A DNA stretch of 64,000 bases from contig JABWBH010000012.1 of the NCBI GenBank assembly GCA_013360585.1, positions 47,201 to 111,200 of the forward strand. Reading direction: 5' to 3'. This document shows, piece after piece, positions 7,866-17,248 of this stretch. The notes below the pieces were generated by a model that saw only the letters and a program-made list of their open reading frames with translations, was not told the origin of the DNA and made no database searches. Each line of letters begins with the position of its first letter. The stretch's first letter is position 1. The position numbers and the translations under genes were made by a program. Source of the stretch: Phycisphaerae bacterium (GTDB lineage Bacteria > Planctomycetota > Phycisphaerae > UBA1845).

Positions 7866-8708
7866 TCAATCGGGGTTAAGCGAAACCAGTTGAGGTCGAG
7901 TGTCGCGGAAACAGGCGACATAAGACAGGCCGCTGGTACGAGCGAGAAGGATGGCGTCGTCGAAGCCGGCGCCGATGTCATCCGCGCGGTGGGCGTCGGA
8001 GCCGAGGGAGATCGCGCGGCCGCCCAGTTCCGCGTAACGGCGAAGCACGGCGGGGCCGGGCATCGGCTCGTCGAGTCCCTGGCGCCAGGTGGAGGTGTTG
8101 ATTTCAGGGATCAGACCGGCGTCGAGGCAGGCGCGGAGGATGCGATCGATAACATCCGCGTTGGCATCGACGCTCTCGTCGGCGAAGAACCGGCGCGTGT
8201 AACGTTTCACCAGGTCGAGGTGGCCGAGGATGTTGAAGACCGGCCTGCCTCGTCGGTTGACGTCACGGGCGAACTCGACGGCTTCGAGCAGGTGTGCGAA
8301 GTACCGGCGCGAGCCTTCCGGCACGGAGAGGTTCTCCCAGGATTCCCGCAGGTGAAGGAGGCGGTGGTCGATCGCGTGTAAACTGAGAATCACGCAGTCG
8401 AAGTCGCCGTCTGCGAGGAAGTCGAGGGTGAAATCGAGGCGCTCGCGGTAGTAACCGACTTCGACGCCCTGTCCGATGAAGATGCGTTCGCCGAATTCCT
8501 CACGCAGGCGGCGGATCGTCCCGGTGTACGCCTGATGATCGTAGACGCACTCGCGCCACTCCTCGGGGTGCGGGTCGAAGTGTTCGGTGAAGATGAGTCC
8601 GGCGAGTCCGCGGTCGATTGCGGCGCGGACGTTGTCCTCCGGCGGCGTCTGACAATCGAAGGAATGCCGGGAGTGCAAATGCTGGTCGTAACAGAAGTCG
8701 AGTTTCAT
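7866..8708 (-). CDS. PHP-domain phosphoesterase, histidinol-phosphatase (HisJ) family
   Basis: 280 residues with the polymerase-and-histidinol-phosphatase metal-binding motifs: HLH at 10-12 (DQHLHSRHS), FTEHFDPH near 39-47, E84 in GQGVEVGY, a mid-chain HAIDHR, and the C-terminal GSDAHRADDIG. HisJ-type enzymes remove phosphate from histidinol phosphate in histidine synthesis; related PHP proteins act on other phosphomonoesters. The gene faces the flagellar block and lies alone on the minus strand, with no other his gene nearby, so the histidine role is not supported by context. The terminator of flagellin lies between the two convergent genes. Confidence 0.8.
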   Translation of the reverse strand: MKLDFCYDQHLHSRHSFDCQTPPEDNVRAAIDRGLAGLIFTEHFDPHPEEWRECVYDHQAYTGTIRRLREEFGERIFIGQGVEVGYYRERLDFTLDFLADGDFDCVILSLHAIDHRLLHLRESWENLSVPEGSRRYFAHLLEAVEFARDVNRRGRPVFNILGHLDLVKRYTRRFFADESVDANADVIDRILRACLDAGLIPEINTSTWRQGLDEPMPGPAVLRRYAELGGRAISLGSDAHRADDIGAGFDDAILLARTSGLSYVACFRDTRPQLVSLNPD

Positions 8709-8882
8709 GTCCGGCGGACGTCCCGCGCGATCGGCGTGCCGGGCTGACGCCCCGCCTTCGCCTTCGCCCGCAGGGGATCGTAGCGACTTTCGCGGTGCGT
8801 GGAAACGCGGAATACCTGCCGTGGCGATGACGGGCGCAGCGATCCGACGTACACTCGAGGCGTGAAGCGTGATCGCGTGGGC

Positions 8883-10631
8883 ATGACGGATCGGATCCTC
8901 GCTAGGTTAGCGAAGATGCATGTGCGCGGGCAGATGCGGCGGTTCTTCCGCGCTGCGGAACGTGCCTCGAAGGTTCAGCAGGAAGGTCTCCTGCGTCTGC
9001 TGCGGCGGCGTGCGGGCAGCGCGTTCGGGGTCGAACACGGATTCAGCGACATTTGCAACGTGAGGGACTTTCAGTCGCGCGTTCCGGTGCGGACGTATGA
9101 GGAGTTCGCACCTTATCTGGACCGGGTGCGGCGGGGTGAGACGACCGCCCTTCTCGCTCCGGATGAACCCATCTTGATGTTTGCGACAACCAGCGGGAGC
9201 ACCGACCGGCCGAAGCACGTGCCGGTGACGCCGTCGTTCATTGCGGACTACCGGCGGGGGTGGAACATCTTCGGACTTAAGGCGCTGCTGGACCACCCGG
9301 ATTGCTTTCTTCGGGGGATCGTTCAGGTCGTCTCCCGGATGGACGAGTCGCGGACGGAACTGGGCGTTCCCTGCGGGTCGATCTCCGGACTGCTGGCCGC
9401 GACGCAGAAGCGGCTGGTGCGGAAGTATTACGTCGTGCCGTCGCAGACTGCGCTGATCGCGGATCCGACGGCGCGGTACTACGCGGTGATGCGTTTTGCG
9501 GTCCCGAGGGACGTGAGCTGGATCGTGACGGCAAGTCCGGCGACACCGCTGAAGCTTGCGAAAACGGCCTCGGAACATGCCGAGCGCCTCATCCGCGACC
9601 TCCGGGACGGAACGCTCTCACCGCCGGGAGAGCGGGTGCCGGCGCATGTTCTGGCGCTGCTGTCCGAGGGTCTCAAACCCGATGCGGAAGCCGCGCGACG
9701 GTTGGAGGACATCCTGACGCGTGAAGGCGTGTTGCGACCCTCGCATTACTGGCGGCTGGGGTTTCTGGCGAACTGGACGGGCGGGACGCTGGGGCATCAC
9801 CTCCGAGAGTTTCCGACGTGGTTCGGGGCGACGCCGGTCCGGGACATCGGTCTGCTGGCGACCGAGGGGCGTGTGACGTTCGGGATCGCGGACGGCACGT
9901 CGTCGGGGGTGCTGGACGTGGAAGGCGGGTTCTTCGAGTTCCTGCCGTCCGAGGAAAGCGCGGGAGGAGGAGGGCACGCGCTGACCTGCGAAGCGCTCGA
10001 GGTCGGCGCGGAGTACCGCGTGATTCTGACGAACGCTTCCGGGCTGGTGCGGTACGACATCGGCGACCGGGTGCGCGTCACGGGCTACGTCGGAACGGCG
10101 CCGTTGCTGGAGTTTCTGCACCGCGGGGCGAACGTAGCGAGCGTCACGGGAGAGAAGCTGACGGAGTGGCAGGTGGTGCAGGCGTACGCGCGAGCGCGGG
10201 GCTCAAGCGGCGAGATAGGCGATGTCTTCGTGCTGTCGCCGCAGTGGGGGGATCCGCCGTGGTACCGTCTTCATGTGGAGCCGGGCTGCAACGAGATACC
10301 CGCCGCACGACTGGCCGCTGCGGTGGATGAACAACTCTCCGCACTGAACGTCGAGTACGCACAGAAGCGGCGGTCGGGGCGGTTGGGGGCGGTGGAGGTC
10401 AACGTCGTGCCGACCGGTTTTCTGACATCCCTGGACCGCGAACGTCAGGCGGCGCGCGGCGGCGCGCATGAGCAGTTCAAGCATCAGTATCTTCATGCGT
10501 CGCCGGGGCTGGACTCGGGGATTCCGGTGGGGACGGAGGCGCCAGGCTCACCGAGCGGCGCGGCGTGCAGCCCCGCGCCTGTCCCCTCTGGGGCACGAGA
10601 CCCGCGTCGCGTACAATCCCGGAATGACTGA
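8883..10631 (+). CDS. GH3-like acyl-adenylating enzyme
   Basis: 582 residues from the ATG at 8883. The protein matches the GH3 family (auxin-responsive GH3 in plants; acyl-acid-amido synthetases) found sporadically in bacteria. Seen are the ATP-binding motif FATTSGSTDRPKHVPVT (about 100-116), a second core LLATEGRVTFGI, and YDIGDRVRVTGY for the hinge region. GH3 enzymes adenylate a carboxylic acid and pass it to an amino acid; the bacterial substrates are largely unknown. It overlaps kynureninase by 8 bases, implying coupled expression. No clear ribosome binding site helps fix the start; a GTG at 8862 and an ATG at 8799 are alternatives. The last 40 residues are low-complexity Pro/Ser/Ala and may be a readthrough tail. 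Confidence 0.8.
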   Translation: MTDRILARLAKMHVRGQMRRFFRAAERASKVQQEGLLRLLRRRAGSAFGVEHGFSDICNVRDFQSRVPVRTYEEFAPYLDRVRRGETTALLAPDEPILMFATTSGSTDRPKHVPVTPSFIADYRRGWNIFGLKALLDHPDCFLRGIVQVVSRMDESRTELGVPCGSISGLLAATQKRLVRKYYVVPSQTALIADPTARYYAVMRFAVPRDVSWIVTASPATPLKLAKTASEHAERLIRDLRDGTLSPPGERVPAHVLALLSEGLKPDAEAARRLEDILTREGVLRPSHYWRLGFLANWTGGTLGHHLREFPTWFGATPVRDIGLLATEGRVTFGIADGTSSGVLDVEGGFFEFLPSEESAGGGGHALTCEALEVGAEYRVILTNASGLVRYDIGDRVRVTGYVGTAPLLEFLHRGANVASVTGEKLTEWQVVQAYARARGSSGEIGDVFVLSPQWGDPPWYRLHVEPGCNEIPAARLAAAVDEQLSALNVEYAQKRRSGRLGAVEVNVVPTGFLTSLDRERQAARGGAHEQFKHQYLHASPGLDSGIPVGTEAPGSPSGAACSPAPVPSGARDPRRVQSRND

Positions 10632-11925
10632 ATCCGAACCCGCCGCGTTCCGAGCTGACGAGTCCTGCGCCCGCGCGCTTGACGCGGCGGATGTCCTGAT
10701 GAGGTATCGGGCGTTGTTTCACATTCCGAAGCGAGATGACGGGTCTGCCGTCATCTACTTCTGCGGAAACTCGCTGGGGTTGCAGCCGAAATCGGTGCGC
10801 GGATCGATCGAGCAAGAGTTGGAGGACTGGGCACGGCTGGCGGTGGACGCGCATTTCGACGGGCGCACGCCGTGGTACTCGTATCACGAGGTTTTCCGGG
10901 AAAGCGGCGCGCGGCTGGTGGGTGGGCGTCCGGGCGAAGTCGTCTACATGAACGGCCTGACGGTAAACCTTCACCTGCTGATGATCAGCTTTTACCGGCC
11001 TTCGCGATCGCGTCCCTGCATTCTGATGGAGGACACGGCTTTTCCGTCGGACACTTACGCGGCGCGAACGCAGATCCGGCTTCACGGCTTCGATCCGGAA
11101 GAGGCGCTGCTGATCGCGAAGCCTCGATCCGGCGAATACTCGCTGCGTACCGAGGATCTTGAGTCGCTGATCGATCGGGAGGGGGATCGGATCGCGCTGG
11201 TGCTTTTCGGCGGCGTGAATTACTTCACGGGTCAGGTCTTCGACATCGAGCGGATCGTTCGCGCGGCGCGGGCACGGGGTTGTGTCGTGGGTTTTGATCT
11301 GGCGCATGCGGCGGGCAACGTGCCGCTGCGGCTGCATGACTGGGGCGTGGACTTCGCGGCGTGGTGTACGTACAAGTATCTGAACTGCGGTCCGGGATCG
11401 GTGGCGGGTGCGTTCGTACATCAGCGGCATCACCGGTCGGCGTCGCTGCCTCGGCTTGGGGGGTGGTGGGGCAACGATCCGGCGACGCGTTTCCGGATGC
11501 ACCTGAACACGGAGTTTGTTCCGGTCGAGAGCGCGGAGGCGTGGCAGGTGTCGAACCCTCCGATCCTCTCGCTGGCGGCGCTGAAGGCGTCGCTGGCGAT
11601 CTTCGACGAGGTCGGGATGGCGGCGTTGCGGGCGAAATCAGAGCGTCTGACGGGCTATCTCGCACACCTGATCGACGAGCTGGGGCGCGACCGGACGGGT
11701 TCTCCGCGCTACGAAGTCATTACACCCCGCGATCCTGCCCGTCGGGGATGCCAACTTTCAATCCTCGTGCATGACCGGCCGAAGGATTTGTTCCGGGCGC
11801 TTCAGGCCGAAGGCGTGGTGTGCGACTTCCGGGAGCCGAACGTCGTCCGGGTGGCTCCGGTTCCGTTGTACAACACGTTTCACGAGGCGTGGCGTTTCGC
11901 GCAGGTGCTGGCGCGGCACGGCTGA
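10624..11925 (+). CDS. kynU: Kynureninase
   Basis: 433 residues; a PLP-dependent enzyme that splits kynurenine to anthranilate and alanine (or 3-hydroxykynurenine to 3-hydroxyanthranilate). Family marks are FCGNSLGLQPKSV, MNGLTVNLHLLMISFYRP, VGFDLAHAAGN, and the cofactor lysine Lys251 in CTYKYLNCGPGSVAG. Length and motif order agree with the family. It begins inside the end of the GH3-like gene (10624 versus stop at 10631). No tryptophan dioxygenase or formamidase gene is in the window, so the pathway must be completed elsewhere, or kynurenine is imported. Confidence 0.92.
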   Translation: MTESEPAAFRADESCARALDAADVLMRYRALFHIPKRDDGSAVIYFCGNSLGLQPKSVRGSIEQELEDWARLAVDAHFDGRTPWYSYHEVFRESGARLVGGRPGEVVYMNGLTVNLHLLMISFYRPSRSRPCILMEDTAFPSDTYAARTQIRLHGFDPEEALLIAKPRSGEYSLRTEDLESLIDREGDRIALVLFGGVNYFTGQVFDIERIVRAARARGCVVGFDLAHAAGNVPLRLHDWGVDFAAWCTYKYLNCGPGSVAGAFVHQRHHRSASLPRLGGWWGNDPATRFRMHLNTEFVPVESAEAWQVSNPPILSLAALKASLAIFDEVGMAALRAKSERLTGYLAHLIDELGRDRTGSPRYEVITPRDPARRGCQLSILVHDRPKDLFRALQAEGVVCDFREPNVVRVAPVPLYNTFHEAWRFAQVLARHG

Positions 11926-12147
11926 TGCGTGGTTCGACGGTTGACGGCGACACCGAAGCGATGGGCGACGCACCTGGGCTGCATTGCCGGTTGGGGATCG
12001 GCAAGTAAACTAGCGGCGGCAGGATGAAGACGTTGGGCGTAAACCGGTCAGCACCCCGGCCTCGGGAGAAGAAACGAGCTGCTGCTTCACAGGCGAGGTT
12101 CAGTTTTGCGGTAAGCGTCAAAGGCGACGCGATCTCGGGAAAGTCAA

Positions 12148-14004
12148 ATGCTTCAGCAAAGGTGGTCGCGGTTTTTCGGGCTGGCAGCCGTGGCGGGATG
12201 CGTCGTCCCGGCGTGCGGGCAGATATCGGCGGAGCGTTTTCAGGCCCACGTAAAGTATCTGGCGTCTGACGAACTGGAGGGTCGGGGGCTGGGAACCCCT
12301 GGAATTCAAAAGGCGGCGAACTACATCGCGGCGCAGTTCCGCGAGATCGGGCTGGAGCCGGGCGTCGGCGGAACAAGTTATTTTCAGACGTTCGAGGTGG
12401 CGACGCGCAAAGAAATGACGGCGGACACGCGGCTCACTGTCGCGCCGCTTCAAGGGGCGATCTCAGCCGGAACGGATTATGTGCCGCTGCCTTTCTCCTC
12501 GGACGCGGCGTTCGACGGTCCGGTGGTGTTCTGCGGATACGGGATCGACTTTGAGGAGCGGAAGCAGACGGATTTCGCCCACCTCGACCTGGGGGGCAAG
12601 GTGGCGTTGATGTTCCGTGGCGCCCCGAACACGTGGTCTGACGACACGGAGACGATGCGGCACGCGATGGCGCGAACGAAAGTTTACGCCTGCCGGGACC
12701 GCGGCGCGGCGGCGGTGTTGTTCGTCTCCCCGATCCCGAAGGAGGGAGCGCCGGAAGGATTGCCGTCGTTCGACGGGTCGGTTCCGGACGCTTACGGACT
12801 TCCGGCGATGCAGGTTTCGCGGGAGCTTGCCGATCGGATGCTGATTGCGGCGAAGATGGACACGCTTGAGGCGCTCCAGCGGCGGATTGAGAAAGGGGAG
12901 GTGGTTTCCGGAGCGCTGGCGGAGGTGAAAGCCTCGGGCCGGGCGGGAGTCAAGCAGCTCAAGGCGGAAGTTCACAACGTCGTGGGGGTGCTTCGCGGGA
13001 GCGCGACGACCACCGTCGAGTACATCGTCATCGGGGCGCATTACGATCACCTCGGGAAGACGATCCCCTGGCAGCGCACGTTCAAGGCGGGTCAGCTCGC
13101 GGAAGCTGAGCAGGCGCCGCAGATTCATAACGGCGCAGACGACAATGCCTCGGGAACGGCCGGGGTGATTGAGTTAGCGCGGAAGTTCGCCGCCGGACCG
13201 AAACCGAAACGAAGCGTGGCGTTTGTGGCGTTCACGGCGGAGGAGTCTGGGCTGCACGGAAGCCAGTATTTCGTCGATCACCCGCCTCTGCCGGGGCTTG
13301 AGAACCCTCACTCGGGGGCGAGGATGGTCGCGATGGTGAACATGGACATGATCGGGCGGCTGTCGTCGGACGCTCTGCTCGAGGTGTTCGGAGCGGAATC
13401 GGCGGAGGATTTTCCGGGGCTGCTGGACCGGCTGGGAGGAAAATCAGGGCTGACGTTGAAGCGGGTGTCTGCGACGAGCAACCGCAGCGACGACGCGAGC
13501 TTCTACCGAGCAGGCGTCCCCGCTCTGCACTTTTACACGGGGACGCACCAGGATTATCACAAGCCCAGCGACGACGCTGACCGGATCAACGCGCCGGGCG
13601 CCGTGCAGGTTCTGAACTTCATCTTCGCGGTCGCGTCGGACCTGGCGCATGCGGAGACCTCGCCGAAATACGTGGCGAAGCTCAAGTCTTCGTCTCCGGC
13701 GGCGGGCGGGACGCCGGTATACCGCGTCGTGATGGGGGTTTCTCCGAGTTACGCGGAGGAAGACGAGCCGGGCATGAGGATCATGGACGTCAATAAGGAC
13801 GGTCCGGCGGAACTGGCGGGGCTTAAGCCCGGCGACAGGATCGTACGCATCGGTGCGATGACGGTGAACAACATTTATGATTACATGGGCGCCTTGGCGA
13901 AGAACAAGGCGGGCGACGTCGTGGACGTCGAGGTGGTGCGCGAGGGCGAGCGAAAAACGTTCAAGGTGACGCTCGCCGGAGCGCAACCGATCAAGCCGCA
14001 GTAG
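12148..14004 (+). CDS. Secreted M28 family zinc aminopeptidase with PA and PDZ domains
   Basis: 618 residues. A signal peptide is seen at 1-24 (SRFFGLAAVAGCVVPACG). Residues about 110-240 form a protease-associated (PA) domain, 270-500 the M28 catalytic domain, and 525-610 a PDZ domain (GPAELAGLKPGDRIVRIG). The two-zinc ligand set is complete: His298 (GAHYDHLG), Asp331 (NGADDNASG), Glu365/366 (AEESGLHG), Asp400 (NMDMIGR), His471 (HQDYHKPSDDAD). It probably trims peptides in the periplasm or outside. The preceding 222 bases (11926-12147) contain no recognisable gene. The ATG at 12148 has GGGAAAG upstream. Confidence 0.9.
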   Translation: MLQQRWSRFFGLAAVAGCVVPACGQISAERFQAHVKYLASDELEGRGLGTPGIQKAANYIAAQFREIGLEPGVGGTSYFQTFEVATRKEMTADTRLTVAPLQGAISAGTDYVPLPFSSDAAFDGPVVFCGYGIDFEERKQTDFAHLDLGGKVALMFRGAPNTWSDDTETMRHAMARTKVYACRDRGAAAVLFVSPIPKEGAPEGLPSFDGSVPDAYGLPAMQVSRELADRMLIAAKMDTLEALQRRIEKGEVVSGALAEVKASGRAGVKQLKAEVHNVVGVLRGSATTTVEYIVIGAHYDHLGKTIPWQRTFKAGQLAEAEQAPQIHNGADDNASGTAGVIELARKFAAGPKPKRSVAFVAFTAEESGLHGSQYFVDHPPLPGLENPHSGARMVAMVNMDMIGRLSSDALLEVFGAESAEDFPGLLDRLGGKSGLTLKRVSATSNRSDDASFYRAGVPALHFYTGTHQDYHKPSDDADRINAPGAVQVLNFIFAVASDLAHAETSPKYVAKLKSSSPAAGGTPVYRVVMGVSPSYAEEDEPGMRIMDVNKDGPAELAGLKPGDRIVRIGAMTVNNIYDYMGALAKNKAGDVVDVEVVREGERKTFKVTLAGAQPIKPQ

Positions 14005-14050
14005 CGGCAAACTTTTGGGCGACGTCGTCGAATCAAATAAGGATGATCGC

Positions 14051-14581
14051 ATGAAACGATCAAGGTGGGTCGTGCGGAAGGCGGGGATCTGGGCGGTCGT
14101 TGCGGCGGCGGGGGTTTGCGTCGCCGGGTGTCGGAATGTCTACGAGGATCCCTTCGTGGACCCTGTCTCACAGCGCGGACCGGTGACCACGGCATCGGCG
14201 ACGCGCATCTCGGAGCAATCCGGCGTCCGAGAGCAAAGACATCGGGATCACGCTCCGCTGAAGACCGCTGCGCCGGTGACGCACGTCGATCACGGTCCGC
14301 TTTATTTTGAGGATCCGTTTGAGCACCGGGGCAGCGACGACGGGCGCTTCGCGTGGACGTGGGAGGATTACTTCGCGTTCGCATACGGCGACGGGCGGTG
14401 GCTGGTGAACAATATGTTCATCCCTCTGAGCCTTGTGGTGGATCCGTTCTGGACGACGGCGTACACGCGAGGGGATCGGCCGGGGCCGTCGCGACGCACG
14501 CCGGACGGATCTGCACCTTCGGACTGGTGCGCGGAGACGGATCGTCAAGAGACAGCAGACGCGGCGACTCCCGGAGCATAA
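14051..14581 (+). CDS. Predicted lipoprotein of unknown function
   Basis: 176 residues from the ATG at 14051. The N-terminus is a lipoprotein signal: KRSRWVVRK, a hydrophobic stretch IWAVVAAAGVCV and a lipobox VAGC, placing the lipidated cysteine near residue 25. The mature part is hydrophilic and has repeated acidic-aromatic pieces (YEDPFVDPV, LYFEDPFEHRG, WTWEDYFAFAYGDGRWLVNN), then a proline/threonine-rich end. I do not recognise a family. It lies 46 bases after the M28 peptidase and 9 bases before the next gene, so the three are likely co-transcribed. Confidence 0.6.
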   Translation: MKRSRWVVRKAGIWAVVAAAGVCVAGCRNVYEDPFVDPVSQRGPVTTASATRISEQSGVREQRHRDHAPLKTAAPVTHVDHGPLYFEDPFEHRGSDDGRFAWTWEDYFAFAYGDGRWLVNNMFIPLSLVVDPFWTTAYTRGDRPGPSRRTPDGSAPSDWCAETDRQETADAATPGA

Positions 14582-14590
14582 GACGCTGGC

Positions 14591-15562
14591 ATGACGACTC
14601 CCGCCCCGGCTGAAGCTGATGTGCGCGAAGGTCCGGTCCCGGCGGTGCGGGACGTTCGGCGTTGTCCGGCCTGCGGACAGCGTTTTCATCCGCCGCCCCC
14701 ACCGCGATGCGATCTGTGTGAGTATCCGCTGACGGAGCCTGCGACGACGAACGTGGATACGACGCCTTTCGCGCGGGCGTATTCGGAGGGTCGTCGTGCG
14801 TGGTGGGCGATGGCGGCGTGGATCTGCCTGGCGAGCGGGGAGCGTGTGCGCCACCTGATGCTGATGCGGTCCTCGGCGGCTTCGCGGCGGTTTTTTCTGG
14901 TGGGCGTGTTGTGGTTGGCGCTGGCCGCGGCCCTGGTGCACGTGGCGTGGATCGGGTGGCGGGAGTCGATTCCGGAACAGGCGACGCAGCGCGGCGCGGG
15001 GTGGGTGGTTGTGGCGTCTCCGCCGCAGTCGGGTCCGGTGCTGGCGTCGCAGAAGATGCCGCTGGTGTTGTGGTGGAACGTGCGGCTGGCGGGGATGGTG
15101 CTGGGGATCAGCTTCGTGACGGCGCTTTTTCTGGCGTGGCTGGTACTGGTGACGCTGCGAGGGTTGGCGGAAGGCTTTCTTGACGCGGGGCATCGCGGAG
15201 AGGGACGGATGACTGCGGCGTGGCACTACGCGGCGGGCTGGTTTCCGCCGCTGGTGCTGGGCGGCCTGTGCTTCGCGCTGTATCCGGTCGCGCGGGCGAG
15301 CGCTCTGGGCGGCTGGGGGGTGATGATTTCGCCGGAGGCGGTGGTGGCGACGGCGGGCGTTCTGGCGGCGCTGGGCGTCGCCGGGGCGTGGTTCTACGTG
15401 CTTCGCTTGTCGGCTGGGGCGCCGGTGCGAGCGCGGAGAAAGATGCTTGTTTTTGCGGGGATCATCACCCCGGGGGTGACGGCGGCTGCGGCCGCGGGGT
15501 GGCACTTCGGGCTGGAGCTGATGTACGCGGAGCTGACGCGGTCGCTGGGTTGGGGCTTTTGA
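14591..15562 (+). CDS. Zinc-ribbon membrane protein of unknown function
   Basis: 323 residues. A short cytoplasmic zinc ribbon (RRCPACGQRF...RCDLCEYPL, two CxxC pairs at about 25-50) precedes about five membrane segments (for example VGVLWLALAAALVHVAWIGW, MVLGISFVTALFLAWLVLV, WFPPLVLGGLCFALYPVA, VVATAGVLAALGVAGAWFYVL). No enzyme motif is visible. Such zinc-ribbon membrane proteins are common and mostly uncharacterised. It is 9 bases after the lipoprotein gene and 64 before guaA. The ribosome binding site is weak, so the start is moderately certain. Confidence 0.55.
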   Translation: MTTPAPAEADVREGPVPAVRDVRRCPACGQRFHPPPPPRCDLCEYPLTEPATTNVDTTPFARAYSEGRRAWWAMAAWICLASGERVRHLMLMRSSAASRRFFLVGVLWLALAAALVHVAWIGWRESIPEQATQRGAGWVVVASPPQSGPVLASQKMPLVLWWNVRLAGMVLGISFVTALFLAWLVLVTLRGLAEGFLDAGHRGEGRMTAAWHYAAGWFPPLVLGGLCFALYPVARASALGGWGVMISPEAVVATAGVLAALGVAGAWFYVLRLSAGAPVRARRKMLVFAGIITPGVTAAAAAGWHFGLELMYAELTRSLGWGF

Positions 15563-15626
15563 GAAATTCAGTCCCGTGTGATGAGATGAAAGGAGTACCG
15601 GCGGCGGATCGGAGCCGGGCAGGAGC

Positions 15627-17180
15627 ATGATCACACCGACGATCCTCGTCGTGGACTTCGGCAGCCAGTATGTTCAATTGATTGCGCGCCGGGTGCGCGA
15701 GCAGCACGTTCACAGCATCATCGTCCCTCCGACCATCACCGCCGAACAGGTCCGCGAGCACCGGACCGTGGGGATCATCCTCTCCGGCGGACCGTCGAGC
15801 GTGTACGCGGACGGCGCGCCGAAGCTGGCGGACCCTCGCGTGCTGGAGATGGGGCTGCCGACCCTGGGCATCTGCTACGGATTACAACTCGCGTGTCAGA
15901 TGCTGGGCGGCGCGGTCAGTGCTGCGTCGGCGCGCGAGTTCGGCCGGACTCACCTGACGGTGACGCGGGAAGACCCGCTCCTGGCGCATATTGCGCCGCA
16001 CTCGGTGGTCTGGATGAGCCACGGCGACGTGGTGGACCGGATTTCCGAGGACTTCATCGAACTGGCGCGGACGGACAACTCGCCCTTCGCGGCGGTGCGC
16101 CACCGGACGCGCCCCTTCTGGGGGGTTCAGTTTCACCCGGAAGTGACGCACACGCCGTGCGGCGAGCAAATATTCCGCAATTTTCTTTATGACATCTGCC
16201 GGTGCGAGGGAGACTGGCAGGTCGGTAACTTCACGCAGGATATCATCGAAGGCATCCGCGAGCGCGTCGGTCCGAAGGCGCGGGTGATCTGCGGGCTTTC
16301 GGGCGGAGTGGACAGCAGCGTCGCGGCGGTGCTGATACACAAGGCGATCGGCGAGCGGTTGACGTGCATTTTCGTGGACAACGGTTTGCTGCGCAACCGT
16401 GAGACCGAGTTAGTCGAGTCCACCTTCCGGCGGCACTTTCACATCGACCTGCGCGTCGCGGACGCCGCTGAGGCGTTCCTGCAGCGTCTCGACGGCGTTA
16501 CCGATCCGCAGCAGAAGCGCATCATCATCGGTCACGAGTTCATTGATGTTTTTCGTCGCGAAGCCGAGCAGCTTCCCGGTGTCGAGTTCCTCGCACAAGG
16601 GACGCTTTACCCGGACGTGATCGAGTCCGGGCACAGCGTGGGCGGACACGCGGTGGGGATCAAGCTGCATCACAACGTGGGCGGGCTTCCGGCTGAGCTG
16701 GGGTTCAAGCTGCTCGAACCGCTGCGCGATTTGTTCAAGGATGAGGTGCGGCGTGTCGGCGAACACCTGGGGCTGCCGGAGGAGATTGTCTGGCGGCATC
16801 CTTTCCCCGGACCGGGCCTGGCGGTGCGCATCATCGGCGCGGTGACGCCGCGACGGCTGGACCTGCTCCGCGCGTGCGACGACATCGTGCTCGAAGAGAT
16901 CCGCGCGGCCGGGTGGTACCGCAAGATTGCGCAGGGTTTCGTCGTGCTCGTTCCGGTTTCGACGGTGGGTGTGATGGGCGACGACCGGACGTACGCGGAT
17001 CAGCACGTCGCGGCGGTGCGGTTCGTGGAGAGCGCAGATTTCATGACGGCGGACTGGGTGCGGATCGACCACGACGTTCTGGCGAACATCTCGACGCGCA
17101 TCATCAACGAAGTGCGCGGCGTCAACCGCGTGGTCTACGACATTTCGACGAAACCGCCGTCCACAATTGAGTGGGAGTAG
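15627..17180 (+). CDS. guaA: GMP synthase (glutamine-hydrolysing)
   Basis: 517 residues; converts XMP to GMP using glutamine and ATP, the last step of guanine nucleotide synthesis. The class I glutaminase triad is present: Cys83 (GICYGLQLAC), His170 and Glu172 (QFHPEVTH). The ATP-pyrophosphatase loop LSGGVDSSV is at 224-232, and the dimer domain ends with the standard TKPPSTIEWE. All regions are full length compared with the family. It is followed by a GC-rich microrepeat and then the convergent nitroreductase gene. Confidence 0.97.
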   Translation: MITPTILVVDFGSQYVQLIARRVREQHVHSIIVPPTITAEQVREHRTVGIILSGGPSSVYADGAPKLADPRVLEMGLPTLGICYGLQLACQMLGGAVSAASAREFGRTHLTVTREDPLLAHIAPHSVVWMSHGDVVDRISEDFIELARTDNSPFAAVRHRTRPFWGVQFHPEVTHTPCGEQIFRNFLYDICRCEGDWQVGNFTQDIIEGIRERVGPKARVICGLSGGVDSSVAAVLIHKAIGERLTCIFVDNGLLRNRETELVESTFRRHFHIDLRVADAAEAFLQRLDGVTDPQQKRIIIGHEFIDVFRREAEQLPGVEFLAQGTLYPDVIESGHSVGGHAVGIKLHHNVGGLPAELGFKLLEPLRDLFKDEVRRVGEHLGLPEEIVWRHPFPGPGLAVRIIGAVTPRRLDLLRACDDIVLEEIRAAGWYRKIAQGFVVLVPVSTVGVMGDDRTYADQHVAAVRFVESADFMTADWVRIDHDVLANISTRIINEVRGVNRVVYDISTKPPSTIEWE

Positions 17181-17190
17181 GCTCCGGCGC

Positions 17191-17240
17191 CCGCCGCATC
17201 CGCCGCCCGCCGCATCCGCCGCATCCGCCGCATCCGCCGC
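17191..17240. repeat. 9-base microrepeat (CCGCCGCAT) between guaA and the nitroreductase gene
   Basis: Four exact copies of CCGCCGCAT at 17191-17199, 17207-17215, 17216-17224 and 17225-17233, with partial copies between and after them, fill most of the 68-base gap between two convergent genes. No terminator-like hairpin with a T tract was seen for either gene, so the tract may stand in their place or simply be slippage-prone sequence. Confidence 0.8.
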
Positions 17241-17248
17241 CCGCTTGC

